This document shows positions 18,252 to 27,866 of a DNA stretch of 64,000 bases, piece after piece (position 1 is the stretch's first letter; each line of letters opens with the position of its first letter). A program made the translations under genes and the position numbers. Source of the DNA: Accumulibacter sp. (GTDB lineage Bacteria; Pseudomonadota; Gammaproteobacteria; Burkholderiales; Rhodocyclaceae); NCBI RefSeq assembly GCF_023806625.1, contig NZ_JAMTDX010000057.1, positions 1 to 64,000 on the forward strand, in the 5' to 3' direction. The notes beneath the pieces were generated by a model that was not told the DNA's origin, searched no databases, and saw only the letters and a program-made list of their open reading frames with translations.

Positions 18252-19559
18252 ATGTCACAGAACAAGGTTTCGATGCGCGTCATCCCGGCGTTACTCCTCG
18301 CCGGTCTGTCAGGGTCTGCAGCCGCGTCCGGCTTTCAGCTGCTCGAGCAGGGTAGCGGGCTCGGCAACGCCTACGCTGGTTCGGCGGCCAAGGCGAACGA
18401 CGCCAGCACGATCTTCTGGAACCCCGCCGGAATGACGCAGCTGCAGGGAATCGCGCTGTCCGGGGGGGTCACGGCCGTCCGGCCGAGCTTCTCATTCGGC
18501 AACCAGGGGTCGCAGGTGGGTCCGACCTTCGGCGCTGCCGGGGATGGGGGAGATGCCGGTGGCTGGGCCTTTGTTCCGAATCTCTATGCGTCGTGGGCGG
18601 TGACGCCCGACCTGTATCTGGGGCTTGGAATCGGTGCCCCGTTTGGCAACGCGACGAAGTACGACAAGCCGTGGAAGGGTAGCGCGCAGTCGGATGAATT
18701 CGATATCAAGACGATCAACATCAATCCGTCGATCGCCTATCGGGTCAACGACGTCGTGTCGCTCGGTGCAGGGGTGAGTTGGCAGAAGATCAAGGCCGAC
18801 TACTATCGTCAGGCAGCCATCGCTCCAGTGGCGTTTACCGGCGTCGAGGCGCACATGGAGATCGACGACTGGGCGTGGGGCTGGAACATCGGTGCGCTGT
18901 TCACGATCTCGCCAACGACGAAGGTCGGCGTCTCCTACCGTTCGGCGATCCAGTACGATACCAGCGGCAGCATTTCCCTGGCCGGCAATGGCACGCCGGC
19001 CGCCAGTGCCGCCGTGCAACTTCTCTCCGCCGCCGGGCGGGCGAGCAACGTGCAGGCAGACCTCAAGGTTCCCGCTACTGCCATCGTCAGCGTCGTGCAG
19101 CAACTGAGCGACCGCTGGGAGATGCTCGGTGACGTGTCCTGGACCGGCTGGAGTTCGATCCAGAACGTCAATATCATCCGCACGTCGGGGCCGCAGGCCG
19201 GGCGGACGGCAGAAGTCCTGCCGGCGTTGTTCGACGACACGTGGCGTTTCGCTCTTGGTGCGAACTACCGCTATGCGGACGACCTCAAGTTCATGTTCGG
19301 CATCGCCTACGACCAGACGCCGGTCAAGAACGCCGAGACTCGGCTCAGTTCGCTGCCCGACAACGATCGAACCTGGTTTACCGTCGGTGCCCAGTGGAAT
19401 CCGGCGAAGGAACAGACCCTCGAATTCGGTCTGGCCTATCTGTACATCAAGAACACCCCGATCAACCACAATTCGGCTGCCGAAGGTCGGGGAATCCTGG
19501 TTGGGGACTACGATTCGAACATCTGGATCCTGGGTGCCCAGTACTCGATCAAGTTCTGA
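18252..19559 (+). CDS. fadL: FadL-type outer-membrane long-chain fatty acid transporter
   Basis: 435 residues. A signal peptide (to about residue 25, ending GSAAAS) is followed by the FadL hatch region SGFQLLEQGSGLGNAYAG and the IFWNPAGM motif. Alternating beta-strand sequence runs to the terminal SIKF, a typical barrel end. GGGGAG lies before ATG 18252. It lies between the two beta-oxidation modules and imports their substrates across the outer membrane. A strong terminator follows. Confidence 0.92.
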   Translation: MSQNKVSMRVIPALLLAGLSGSAAASGFQLLEQGSGLGNAYAGSAAKANDASTIFWNPAGMTQLQGIALSGGVTAVRPSFSFGNQGSQVGPTFGAAGDGGDAGGWAFVPNLYASWAVTPDLYLGLGIGAPFGNATKYDKPWKGSAQSDEFDIKTININPSIAYRVNDVVSLGAGVSWQKIKADYYRQAAIAPVAFTGVEAHMEIDDWAWGWNIGALFTISPTTKVGVSYRSAIQYDTSGSISLAGNGTPAASAAVQLLSAAGRASNVQADLKVPATAIVSVVQQLSDRWEMLGDVSWTGWSSIQNVNIIRTSGPQAGRTAEVLPALFDDTWRFALGANYRYADDLKFMFGIAYDQTPVKNAETRLSSLPDNDRTWFTVGAQWNPAKEQTLEFGLAYLYIKNTPINHNSAAEGRGILVGDYDSNIWILGAQYSIKF

Positions 19560-19584
19560 GCGATCCCTTCGATCTGCAAGAAAG

Positions 19585-19610
19585 GCCCCGGTCTCCGGGG
19601 CTTTTTTTTT
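19585..19610 (+). terminator. rho-independent terminator after fadL
   Basis: GCCCCGG, loop TCT, CCGGGGC (19585-19601) followed by nine T (19602-19610). It ends the first fatty-acid transcription unit. Confidence 0.9.
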
Positions 19611-19647
19611 CGCCCGAGAAAAGCCCTCCCCGGGGAGTCTGCTCCAC

Positions 19648-19690
19648 TTGACGCAAAGTCCAGCAAGCGTATAATTCAAACGTTCGTTTG
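19648..19690 (+). promoter_or_regulatory. promoter and PsrA-type operator of the second beta-oxidation operon
   Basis: TTGACG (19648-19653), 16 bases, then a perfect TATAAT (19670-19675). CAAACGTTCGTTTG (19677-19690) begins one base later and exactly fits CAAAC-N4-GTTTG. A repressor here would block the start site. Thirteen bases are shared in inverted form with the site before the TetR gene. Confidence 0.78.
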
Positions 19691-19760
19691 AGCGCTCACC
19701 GCAGAGCTGCTCCGGGGTGCAGCCCGACGAACACGGATCAGCCAACATCAGGAGGACAGC

Positions 19761-22148
19761 TTGAGCAACTTCATCGTACGCAAGGCCGCCGTACTCGGGG
19801 CGGGCGTGATGGGCGCGCAGATCGCCGCGCACCTCGCGAATGCCGAAGTTCCGGTGGTGCTTTTCGACCTTCCGGCAAAGGAGGGCGACGCCAACGGGAT
19901 CGTCCGCAAGGCCATCGACGCGCTCCGCAAACTCGAGCCGTCGCCGCTGGCCACGAAGGATCGGGTCGCTTACATCGACGCCGCCAACTACGCGCAGCAT
20001 CTCGATCGCCTGCGGGGCTGCGATCTGATCATCGAGGCGATCGCCGAGAAGACGGAATGGAAGGACGACCTCTACCGGAAGATCGCTCCCTTCGTTTCGC
20101 CCGACGCGATCATCGCCTCGAATACTTCGGGCCTGTCGATCAACCGGCTCGCCGAGGCGCTTCCCGAGGCGCTGCGCCCGCGCTTCTGCGGGATCCATTT
20201 CTTCAACCCGCCGCGCTACATGCACCTCGTCGAGCTGATCGCGACGCGCAACACCGAGCCGGCGCTGCTCGACGACCTCGAGTCCTGGCTCGTTTCGCGC
20301 CTTGGCAAGGGCATCGTTCGCGCGCTCGACACGCCGAACTTCGTCGCCAACCGGGTCGGCGTCTTCTCGATGCTCGCGGTGATGCACCACACCGAGCGGC
20401 TGGGCCTCGGCTTCGACGTCGTCGACGCGCTGACCGGGCCGATCATCGGCCGTCCGAAGAGCGCGACGTACCGCACCGCCGACGTCGTGGGGCTCGACAC
20501 GCTGGCCCACGTGGTCAAGACGATGCAGGACACGCTGGCCGGCGATCCGTGGCACCGTCACTATGGCGTTCCGGGCTGGCTCGCGGCACTGATCGCCAAG
20601 GGTGCTCTCGGACAGAAGACGCGCGGTGGCATCTTCCGCAAGGACGGGCGGACGATCCGCGTGCTCGACCTCGCTCTCCAGGATTACCGCGACAGCGCCG
20701 GCGAAATCGACCCGGCGGTCCTGGCGATCCTCAAGAACCGCAATCCGGCCGAGAAGTTCGCCCAACTGCGCGCCAGCGAGCATCCGCAAGCGCAGTTCCT
20801 CTGGGCGATCTTCCGCGACATCTTCCACTACACGGCGTTCCATCTCGCGGAGATCGCCAGCAATGCCCGCGATCTCGACTTCGCCATGCGCTGGGGGTTC
20901 GGCTGGGCGCAAGGGCCTTTCGAGACCTGGCAGGCGGCGGGCTGGCCGGTGATCGCCGAGGCCGTCAGGGCCGACGTCGAAGCCGGCAGGGCGATGAGCG
21001 ACGCGCCGCTGCCGGCGTGGGTCTTCGGGCGGGTCGCGGCGGAAGGCGTGCACACCGCGCAGGGTTCGTATTCGGCGAGCCGCGACGCGTTCGAACCGCG
21101 CTCGGCGCTGCCGGTCTATCAGCGCCAGATCTTCCCCGAGCGGGTGCTCGGCGAGAAGGCCGTCGCCGGTGCGACCGTCTGGGAGAACGAGGGCGTCCGG
21201 CTGTGGACCTTGCCGCAGATCGACGCGGAGATCGCCATCGTCAGCGTCAAATCGCGCAACCACACGCTCGGCCGTGAGGTGATCGTCGGCATGCAGGAAG
21301 CCGTCGCGCGCGCCGAGGCCGGTTTCAAGGGGCTGGTCCTCTGGCACGAGGCGCCGTTCGCGTTCGGGGCGAACCTCAAGGAGGTCGCCGAGGCGATCGC
21401 CGTGGGCGACTTCGAACTGCTCGAGCAGTACGTCGCCGAGTTCCAGAACACGTCGATGGCGCTCAAGTACGCCAGCGTACCGGTGATCGCCGCGGTCCAG
21501 GGGATGGCCCTTGGTGGCGGCTGCGAGTTCCTGATGCACGCCGCCAAGCGGGTCATCGCGCTCGAGAGCTACATCGGTCTCGTCGAGGCCGGAGTCGGCC
21601 TGATTCCCGCCGGAGGGGGCTGCAAGGAGTTCGCGGTTCGCGCCGCGCAGCTGGCGGCGAAGACCGCGGGCAACGACCCCTTCGAGTTCATCCAGCCGGC
21701 GTTTACGACGATCGCCATGGCCACGGTCTCGAAGAGCGGTGCCGAAGCCAGGGAACTCGGTTTCGCCGTCGACACCGACCGGATCGTCTTCAATGCCAAC
21801 GAACTGCTCTACGTCGCGCTGCGCGAGGCACGCGGCCTCGCCGAGGCGGGTTACTACCCGCGCCTTTCGCCGCGCGGGATCAAGGTCGCGGGAAGAACCG
21901 GGATTGCCAACTGCGAACTGATGCTCGCCAACATGAAGGAAGGCGGGATGATTTCGGCGCACGATTACGCCGTGGCCAGGGCGGCGGCGACGGCGCTGTG
22001 CGGTGGCGACGTCGAGACCGGATCGCTGGTCGATGAACAGTGGCTGCTGACCGTCGAGCGCAAGCTCTTCGTCGACCTGCTGAAGAACCCAAAAACCCAG
22101 CAGCGAATCCGGCACATGCTGGAAACCGGCAAGCCGTTGCGCAACTGA
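19761..22148 (+). CDS. fadN: 3-hydroxyacyl-CoA dehydrogenase / enoyl-CoA hydratase (FadN-like)
   Basis: 795 residues with the reverse domain order to FadB. The dehydrogenase is first (VLGAGVMGAQIAAHLA, catalytic His in GIHFFNPPRYMHLVELI). The crotonase-like domain is C-terminal (~500-700; GMALGGGCEFLMHAAKRV, then GLVEAGVGLIPAGGG). This is the FadN type known from Bacillus and many proteobacteria. The start is TTG 19761 with a strong GGAGG five bases ahead. It is the first gene after the operator promoter and is paired with the following thiolase. Confidence 0.92.
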   Translation: MSNFIVRKAAVLGAGVMGAQIAAHLANAEVPVVLFDLPAKEGDANGIVRKAIDALRKLEPSPLATKDRVAYIDAANYAQHLDRLRGCDLIIEAIAEKTEWKDDLYRKIAPFVSPDAIIASNTSGLSINRLAEALPEALRPRFCGIHFFNPPRYMHLVELIATRNTEPALLDDLESWLVSRLGKGIVRALDTPNFVANRVGVFSMLAVMHHTERLGLGFDVVDALTGPIIGRPKSATYRTADVVGLDTLAHVVKTMQDTLAGDPWHRHYGVPGWLAALIAKGALGQKTRGGIFRKDGRTIRVLDLALQDYRDSAGEIDPAVLAILKNRNPAEKFAQLRASEHPQAQFLWAIFRDIFHYTAFHLAEIASNARDLDFAMRWGFGWAQGPFETWQAAGWPVIAEAVRADVEAGRAMSDAPLPAWVFGRVAAEGVHTAQGSYSASRDAFEPRSALPVYQRQIFPERVLGEKAVAGATVWENEGVRLWTLPQIDAEIAIVSVKSRNHTLGREVIVGMQEAVARAEAGFKGLVLWHEAPFAFGANLKEVAEAIAVGDFELLEQYVAEFQNTSMALKYASVPVIAAVQGMALGGGCEFLMHAAKRVIALESYIGLVEAGVGLIPAGGGCKEFAVRAAQLAAKTAGNDPFEFIQPAFTTIAMATVSKSGAEARELGFAVDTDRIVFNANELLYVALREARGLAEAGYYPRLSPRGIKVAGRTGIANCELMLANMKEGGMISAHDYAVARAAATALCGGDVETGSLVDEQWLLTVERKLFVDLLKNPKTQQRIRHMLETGKPLRN

Positions 22149-22168
22149 GCGAGCAAGGAGAACAGAGG

Positions 22169-23371
22169 ATGAGCAAACAGATTCAGGAAGCGTATATCGT
22201 CGCCGCGACCCGTCTACCGGTCGGGCGGCGCAAGGGGATGCTCGGGCACGTCCGGCCCGACGACATGCTCGTGCACGCGATCCGTTCGGTGATCGCGCAG
22301 GCGCCCGGGCTGGACCCCGCGCTCGTCGAGGACGTGATCGTCGGCTGCGCGATGCCCGAAGCCGAGCAGGGGATGAACGTCGCGCGGATCAGCGTGCTGC
22401 TCGCCGGCTTGCCGAACAGCGTTCCGGGAATGACCGTCAACCGCTTCTGCGCTTCCGGGCTGCAGACCGTGGCGATGGCCGCCGACCGGATCCGCCTTGG
22501 CGAAGCCGACGTGATGATTGCCGGTGGCACCGAGACGATGTCGCTGATGAACCAGATGATGGGCAACAAGATCGCCTTCAACCCGGCGATCTTCGCGAAG
22601 GAAGAAAACCACGCGATCGGCTTCGGGATGGGCATAACCGCCGAGAAGGTCGCCGAGCAGTGGAAGGTCTCGCGCGAGGACCAGGACGCCTTTGCCGTCG
22701 CTTCGCACCGGAAGGCGTGTGCGGCGATCGACGCCGGCCACTTCAGCGCCGAGATCTCGCCGTATCCGGTCAGCGCGCGGGTGCCGAATCTGGCCACCGG
22801 CGAAGTCAGCGTCAGGGAATACCTGGCCAGGGACGACGAGGGACCGCGCCGCGACAGCAGCGTCGAGGGGCTCGCCAGGCTGCGTCCGGTGTTTGCCGCG
22901 CGCGGAACGGTGACCGCCGGCAACAGTTCGCAGATGTCCGACGGAGCCGCCGCCGTCCTCGTCGTTTCGGAGAAGATCCTCCGTCAGTTCGACCTCCGGC
23001 CGCTGGCGCGCTTTGCCGGCTTCTCGGTGGCTGGTGTCGCGCCCGAGATCATGGGCATCGGTCCGGTCGAGGCGATTCCCAGGGTTCTCGGCAAGGCCGG
23101 GATCCGCCAGGACGAAGTCGACTGGATCGAGCTCAACGAGGCTTTCGCGGCGCAGGCGTTAGCGGTGATCCGGACGCTCGACCTCGATCCGGCGAAGGTC
23201 AATCCGCTCGGCGGAGCGATCGCGCTGGGCCATCCGCTCGGCGCGACCGGCGCGATCCGTACCGCGACGCTGGTCCACGGCCTGCAGCGTACGCGGCAGC
23301 GCTGGGGAATGGTGACCATGTGCATCGGCACCGGCATGGGTGCGGCCGGGTTGTTCGAGGCGCTCCACTGA
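22169..23371 (+). CDS. fadA: acetyl-CoA acyltransferase (thiolase, FadA-like)
   Basis: 400-residue thiolase. Nucleophile in NRFCASGLQTVAMAADRI, His in GHPLGATGAIR, second Cys in MCIGTGMGAAGLF. ATG 22169 is preceded by AAGGAG and lies 20 bases after the FadN-like gene. It completes the second beta-oxidation module, and a terminator follows. Confidence 0.92.
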   Translation: MSKQIQEAYIVAATRLPVGRRKGMLGHVRPDDMLVHAIRSVIAQAPGLDPALVEDVIVGCAMPEAEQGMNVARISVLLAGLPNSVPGMTVNRFCASGLQTVAMAADRIRLGEADVMIAGGTETMSLMNQMMGNKIAFNPAIFAKEENHAIGFGMGITAEKVAEQWKVSREDQDAFAVASHRKACAAIDAGHFSAEISPYPVSARVPNLATGEVSVREYLARDDEGPRRDSSVEGLARLRPVFAARGTVTAGNSSQMSDGAAAVLVVSEKILRQFDLRPLARFAGFSVAGVAPEIMGIGPVEAIPRVLGKAGIRQDEVDWIELNEAFAAQALAVIRTLDLDPAKVNPLGGAIALGHPLGATGAIRTATLVHGLQRTRQRWGMVTMCIGTGMGAAGLFEALH

Positions 23372-23391
23372 TCCGTCCCCGGCAGTGAAGG

Positions 23392-23425
23392 GGGCCTCGT
23401 CCGGTGTCCGGGCGAGGCCCTTTTT
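23392..23425 (+). terminator. rho-independent terminator after fadA
   Basis: GGGCCTCG (23392-23399) pairs with CGAGGCCC (23413-23420), followed by five T. The loop can form a smaller inner pairing (TCCGG/CCGGG). Confidence 0.85.
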
Positions 23426-23568
23426 GCCGTGTCGGTCGAGACGCTTCGCCGGCTACCGGCGCACCCCACGCTGGCGGTTTCCGGCCCGCCTCACGGCGTC
23501 CCCTGCGGCCGCTGCGCAGGCGCCAGTCTGGCATAATGTCCGCGGGAAAACCGCCACCAGGGCAGCTC

Positions 23569-24195
23569 ATGGATCCGGAGATACTTGGCAGTCCGGGCTG
23601 GCGCGAAGGTCTGCTGGCGATCATCGCGCTGCTCGTGCTGTACATCGTCGTGCTCTACGTGCGCATGCGGCGCCTGCAGCGTCGGGCCGAGCCGAGGCCG
23701 TCGCTCGCTGCGCAGTCGGCCGTGGCCGCCTACGCGGCGATCCAGCAGCCCGAAGCGCCGGCGGCATCGCCGGACCAGCCGTCTGAAGCCGCGTTCCCGG
23801 CAGGATCGTCCGCGGCTCCGACGGCCGCCGATTTGCCACCGCCAGTCGCCGAACCCGCGCGCACCGACTTCCCCTGGAACGAGCCGCCGCCCGAAGTGCC
23901 CGGGAAGGCGGTGATCGACGCGCTGCAGCGCGAACTCTACCTGCTGCGCGGTGAGGTCGACGAACTGCGCGGCGAAGTGCTCGCCGCGCGCGAGGACCTG
24001 CGGCGCCAGGCAGCCCAGGTGGCCAGTTCGACACAGGGCGCTTCGCCGTTGTACAAGGAGGCGATGCACATGGCCATCCAGGGACACGACGCGACGGCGA
24101 TCGCCCACCGCTGCGGGATCGCCCGCGCCGAGGCCGACCTCGTCGTGGCGCTGGCGCGCAACCGCCGCGAGGGTTTCGAGAGCGGTTCGCGCTAG
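23569..24195 (+). CDS. DUF2802 membrane-anchored protein
   Basis: 208 residues. One N-terminal membrane helix (GLLAIIALLVLYIVVLYVRM), then a Pro/Ala-rich linker, a short coiled coil (LQRELYLLRGEVDELRGEVLAAREDL) and a C-terminal helix-turn-helix-like module (AMHMAIQGHDATAIAHRCGIARAEADLVVAL), the DUF2802 pattern. The role is unknown. Another ATG at 23536 overlaps a likely extended -10 box (TGGCATAAT at about 23526), so 23569 is preferred. The SPOR gene follows after 3 bases. Confidence 0.78.
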   Translation: MDPEILGSPGWREGLLAIIALLVLYIVVLYVRMRRLQRRAEPRPSLAAQSAVAAYAAIQQPEAPAASPDQPSEAAFPAGSSAAPTAADLPPPVAEPARTDFPWNEPPPEVPGKAVIDALQRELYLLRGEVDELRGEVLAAREDLRRQAAQVASSTQGASPLYKEAMHMAIQGHDATAIAHRCGIARAEADLVVALARNRREGFESGSR

Positions 24196-24198
24196 GCG

Positions 24199-24840
24199 AT
24201 GGAGACGGGTGCGGTGAGGAAGCCCCGATGGCTGCGCGCATGGGCCGACGTCTTACCGGCTCGCCCCCTTTCTCAACGGGCCGGCGGCGATGACGGGGGC
24301 TTGTCCGAACTCAGACGGCGTCTGCTCGGGCGGATGGCCGCGGCCGGCGTACTGGCCAGCGCGCTGCTGGTCGTCGTGCTGCTCGTCGAAGACCCGGGTT
24401 CGGGTCAGGAGCCCGCCGTTGCCCGCGAATTCACCGAGCCAGTACCGGTCAGGAAGAAGGAGCCTGCGAGCGGCCCGGTCGAGTCGGCCGTTGCGGACGC
24501 GGCGAGCACTGGCGCGGCGCCTGCACCGCAAGCGGTTCCAGCGGTCAGCGATGCGCGATCGGCGGTTGCCGAGTCCAGCGCCGCCACGGCGGCGCAGCCG
24601 GCCACCGCTGTGCCACGCCCGTTGTCGGGACACACGCTGCAGTCGGGCGTCGTCGGCGACGCGAGCCGCGCTCAGGAGCTCCAGGCGAGCCTGGCCAGCG
24701 AAGGGATTCCGTCGAACGTCGAAGCACTGCTGCAGATCGGTCCGTTCCGGACCCGTGCCGAGGCCGACGAGGTTCGCCGCAAGCTCAAGGCACAGGGGAT
24801 CGAGACGACAGTCCAGAAGCTGCGCCCGGCACAACCCTGA
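24199..24840 (+). CDS. SPOR-domain membrane protein
   Basis: 213 residues with one membrane helix ([17 protein letters not shown], about residues 46-64), a long Ala/Pro linker and a C-terminal SPOR domain. The domain shows the [19 protein letters not shown] and [29 protein letters not shown] pattern. SPOR domains bind denuded peptidoglycan at the septum, so a periplasmic, division-related role (DedD/FtsN-like) is likely. It probably forms an operon with the DUF2802 gene. Confidence 0.82.
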   Translation: METGAVRKPRWLRAWADVLPARPLSQRAGGDDGGLSELRRRLLGRMAAAGVLASALLVVVLLVEDPGSGQEPAVAREFTEPVPVRKKEPASGPVESAVADAASTGAAPAPQAVPAVSDARSAVAESSAATAAQPATAVPRPLSGHTLQSGVVGDASRAQELQASLASEGIPSNVEALLQIGPFRTRAEADEVRRKLKAQGIETTVQKLRPAQP

Positions 24841-24905
24841 GCCCGTCGGGCGGCTCTCGCGTGCCGTCGCGCTGCTTCCCCGCGACCTGCTGCCAGAGCT
24901 CCGGC

Positions 24906-25244
24906 TCAGGAGCCGGCTTCGGACAGTTGCCGGCGCAGGCGTCGGGCAAAGACGCTCATTTCGCGGGCTGCCTGCAGGTCCCCCTTCGCTTCGGCAACCT
25001 CGATGCCCTGCTCGTAGGCGCGCAGCGCCTCGCCGGGCTGTCCGCTTTCAGCCAGCGCCTTGCCGAGCAGCTTCCACGCTGCCGAGTAGTGAGGGTCCCG
25101 TTCGAGCGCTTCGCGCAGGCGCGCGACGGCGCGTCCCGGGTCGCCGGCCTTGAGGTGTTCGTTGCCCAGCGAATAGCGCAGCAGCGCCCCGTCGCGCGAG
25201 CCGCCGATGAGCTTCTCGAGATTGGCGATCAGCGCAGCGCTCAT
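24906..25244 (-). CDS. small TPR-repeat protein
   Basis: 112 residues with two to three tetratricopeptide-like repeats: [32 protein letters not shown] and [32 protein letters not shown]. No signal peptide is seen, so it is probably a cytosolic adaptor. Strong AAGGAG before ATG 25244. It is divergent from ridA and convergent with the SPOR gene. The partner is unknown. Confidence 0.85.
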   Translation of the reverse strand: MSAALIANLEKLIGGSRDGALLRYSLGNEHLKAGDPGRAVARLREALERDPHYSAAWKLLGKALAESGQPGEALRAYEQGIEVAEAKGDLQAAREMSVFARRLRRQLSEAGS

Positions 25245-25286
25245 TTAATATTCTCCTTCGTTGACAGAGACATTCCAGGGGACAGG

Positions 25287-25673
25287 ATGATGACCAGAAC
25301 GATCATTTCGACGCCGCACGCGCCGGCGGCAATCGGCACCTACTCGCAGGCAGTCAGGGTCGGCGATACCGTGTACATCTCGGGTCAGCTCGGCCTCGAT
25401 CCGGCGACGATGAAAATGGTCGACGGCATCGACGCGCAGATCGTTCGCGTCTTCGAGAACCTCAAGGCGGTCGCCGAGGCGGCCGGCGGTACGCTGGCCG
25501 ACGTCGTCAAGCTCAACGTCTATCTTACCGACCTCGTCAACTTCACGACGTTCAACGAAGTGATGGCCTGCTACTTTTTCGAGCCGTTCCCGGCCCGTGC
25601 GGCGGTGGGGGTCGCTGCGCTGCCGCGCGGCGCGCTGGTCGAGGCCGACGCGGTGATGGTCCTCGACGGCTGA
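25287..25673 (+). CDS. ridA: RidA family enamine/imine deaminase
   Basis: 128 residues (or 127 from the adjacent ATG 25290). The sequence shows the RidA pattern: [43 protein letters not shown] with the FNEV tetrad, and the catalytic Arg in [23 protein letters not shown]. It hydrolyses reactive 2-aminoacrylate-type intermediates from PLP enzymes in the cytosol. Its stop shares a base with the recG start (TGATG), so the two are coupled. Confidence 0.93.
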   Translation: MMTRTIISTPHAPAAIGTYSQAVRVGDTVYISGQLGLDPATMKMVDGIDAQIVRVFENLKAVAEAAGGTLADVVKLNVYLTDLVNFTTFNEVMACYFFEPFPARAAVGVAALPRGALVEADAVMVLDG

Positions 25674-27715
25674 TGCCCGACGGGGAGGAGATCGCAGCGC
25701 CGCCGGCGATCCTCAAACGGCTGTACAAGCTGGGCCTGCAGCGGCGCGACGATCTCGTCCTCCACCTGCCGCTGCGCTACGAAGACGAGACGCAGCTCAC
25801 TCCGATCGCCGAAGCGCCTGCCGGCGGGCCGGTCCAGGTCGAGGGCCGGATCGTCGACGTGGTCACCCGCAGCGCGCGCCGGCGAGAACTCGTCGTGCGC
25901 ATCGACGACGGCAGCGGGCTGCTCGACTTGCGCTTCCTGAGCTTCTACGGCAGCCAGCAGCGGGCGCTCGAAACGGCCCGCGACCAAGGGTCGGGCGTGC
26001 GCGCCTTCGGCGAGGTGCGCTTTGGCGTCCGCGGGCCGGAGATGATCCATCCGCGACTGCGTATCGTCGCCGGCGACTCCCCGCTGCCGGAGGCGCTGAC
26101 GCCGGTCTACCCGACGACGGCCGGCCTCGGCCAGACGGCGCTGCGCAGCCTGATCGCTCGCGCGCTGGCCGAGGCGGACCTCGGCGACTCGCTCGACGCC
26201 GACTGGTGCCGCGAGCATTCGCTGCCGGCGCTGGCCGATGCGCTGCGCCTCGTCCATTCGCCACCGCCGGAGACGCCGCCGATCGCGCTCGGCGAACGCA
26301 GCCACCCGGCGTGGCGACGGATCAAGCTCGACGAGCTCCTCGCGCAGCAGATCGCCTTGCGCCGGGGCTACCTTTCGCGCCGCGAGCAACTCGCGCCGGC
26401 GCTGCAGGGCAGTGGCCGGCTGGCTTCACGCCTGCGCGCGGCGCTGCCTTTCGCGCTGACCGCCGCGCAGCAGCGCGTGGTCGACGAGATCGCTGCCGAC
26501 CTCGCCTGCCGCTCGCCGATGCAGCGTCTGCTGCAGGGCGACGTCGGTTGCGGCAAGACGATCGTCGCGGCGATCACCGCATGCCAGGCGATCGAAGCCG
26601 GCTACCAGACGGCGTTCATGGCGCCGACCGAGATCCTCGCCGCGCAGCACTTCGCGAAGCTCAGTGCCTGGCTCGAACCGCTGGACGTCGGCGTGCTGCT
26701 GCTCACCGGCGAGGGCGGCGGCAGGGCCAAGCGCGAGCGCCAGCGGGAGGCTGCGCGGGCCGCCGACCTCGTCGTCGGTACGCACGCGCTGATCCAGGAC
26801 AGCGTCGATTTTTCGCGCCTCGGGCTGGTGATCATCGACGAGCAGCATCGCTTCGGCGTCGCGCAACGGCTCGAACTGCGGCGCAAGGGGGACCATCCGC
26901 ACCAGCTGATGATGTCCGCGACCCCGATTCCGCGGACTCTGGCGATGAGCTACTGTGGTGACCTCGACGTGTCGGTGATCGACGAGTTGCCGCCGGGCCG
27001 GTCGCCGGTGCGCACGCGGCTGTTTTCGGACGGCCGCCGCGGCGAAGTGATCGCCGCGCTGCGCTCGGTCGCCGCGGCCGGGCGTCAGGCGTACTGGGTG
27101 TGCCCGCTGATCGAGGAATCGGCGGCGCTCGATCTGCAGCCGGCGCTCGACACGCACGCGGTGCTCAGCGAGGAACTGTCCGAACTGCGCATCGGGCTCG
27201 TTCATGGCCGCCTGCACGCCGATGAGAAGGCGGCGGTGATGGACGCCTTCTCGGCCGGCGGGATCGACGTGCTCGTCGCGACGACGGTGATCGAAGTCGG
27301 CGTCGATGTGCCGAACGCCAGCCTGATGGTCATCGAGCACGCCGAGCGCTTCGGCCTCGCGCAACTGCATCAGCTGCGCGGCCGTGTCGGGCGCGGTGCC
27401 GGCGAGTCGCTTTGCGTGCTGCTCTACCAGCCGCCGCTGTCGGCGGCGGCGAGGGCGCGGCTGAGGGTGATCTTCGAACACGCCGATGGCTTCGAGATCG
27501 CCCGCCAGGACCTGCGGCTGCGCGGCCCGGGCGAGTTCATCGGGAGCCGGCAGGCCGGGGTTCCACTCCTGCGCTACGCCGACCTCGAAGCCGACGCCGA
27601 CCTCGTCGACCTGGCGCGGGCGACCGCGGTGCAGCTGCTGCGCGAGGAGCCCGAACGTGCGACGCGCCATCTGCGGCGCTGGCTCGGCACACGTGAGGAA
27701 CTGCTCGGCGCTTGA
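25673..27715 (+). CDS. recG: ATP-dependent DNA helicase RecG
   Basis: 680-residue branch-migrating helicase. An N-terminal wedge/OB domain is followed by two helicase domains: Walker A GDVGCGKT, DEQH box (VIIDEQHRFG), SATPIPRTLAM, then QLRGRVGRG and LRLRGPGEFIGSRQAG. It rescues stalled replication forks. The length is normal. ATG 25673 overlaps the ridA stop. Confidence 0.96.
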   Translation: MPDGEEIAAPPAILKRLYKLGLQRRDDLVLHLPLRYEDETQLTPIAEAPAGGPVQVEGRIVDVVTRSARRRELVVRIDDGSGLLDLRFLSFYGSQQRALETARDQGSGVRAFGEVRFGVRGPEMIHPRLRIVAGDSPLPEALTPVYPTTAGLGQTALRSLIARALAEADLGDSLDADWCREHSLPALADALRLVHSPPPETPPIALGERSHPAWRRIKLDELLAQQIALRRGYLSRREQLAPALQGSGRLASRLRAALPFALTAAQQRVVDEIAADLACRSPMQRLLQGDVGCGKTIVAAITACQAIEAGYQTAFMAPTEILAAQHFAKLSAWLEPLDVGVLLLTGEGGGRAKRERQREAARAADLVVGTHALIQDSVDFSRLGLVIIDEQHRFGVAQRLELRRKGDHPHQLMMSATPIPRTLAMSYCGDLDVSVIDELPPGRSPVRTRLFSDGRRGEVIAALRSVAAAGRQAYWVCPLIEESAALDLQPALDTHAVLSEELSELRIGLVHGRLHADEKAAVMDAFSAGGIDVLVATTVIEVGVDVPNASLMVIEHAERFGLAQLHQLRGRVGRGAGESLCVLLYQPPLSAAARARLRVIFEHADGFEIARQDLRLRGPGEFIGSRQAGVPLLRYADLEADADLVDLARATAVQLLREEPERATRHLRRWLGTREELLGA

Positions 27716-27866
27716 GAAGACCGGCCGGCTCAGCCGACCCTTCGGCGATCGACGGAGGGCCTCTCCTCGGCGCTCGCCGAGGGCCTGCCGGCGACCAGGC
27801 CCGAAGCAGCCCCGAGCGCGCAGCGCGTGCCGACGCTGGTCTCGCCGAGCGGGACCAGCGTCGGGC

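Noticed and set aside
27765-27782. Perfect hairpin CCTCGGCG-CT-CGCCGAGG after recG
   Set aside because: The two-base loop and the absence of a T-run make it a poor terminator; it may be chance in GC-rich DNA.
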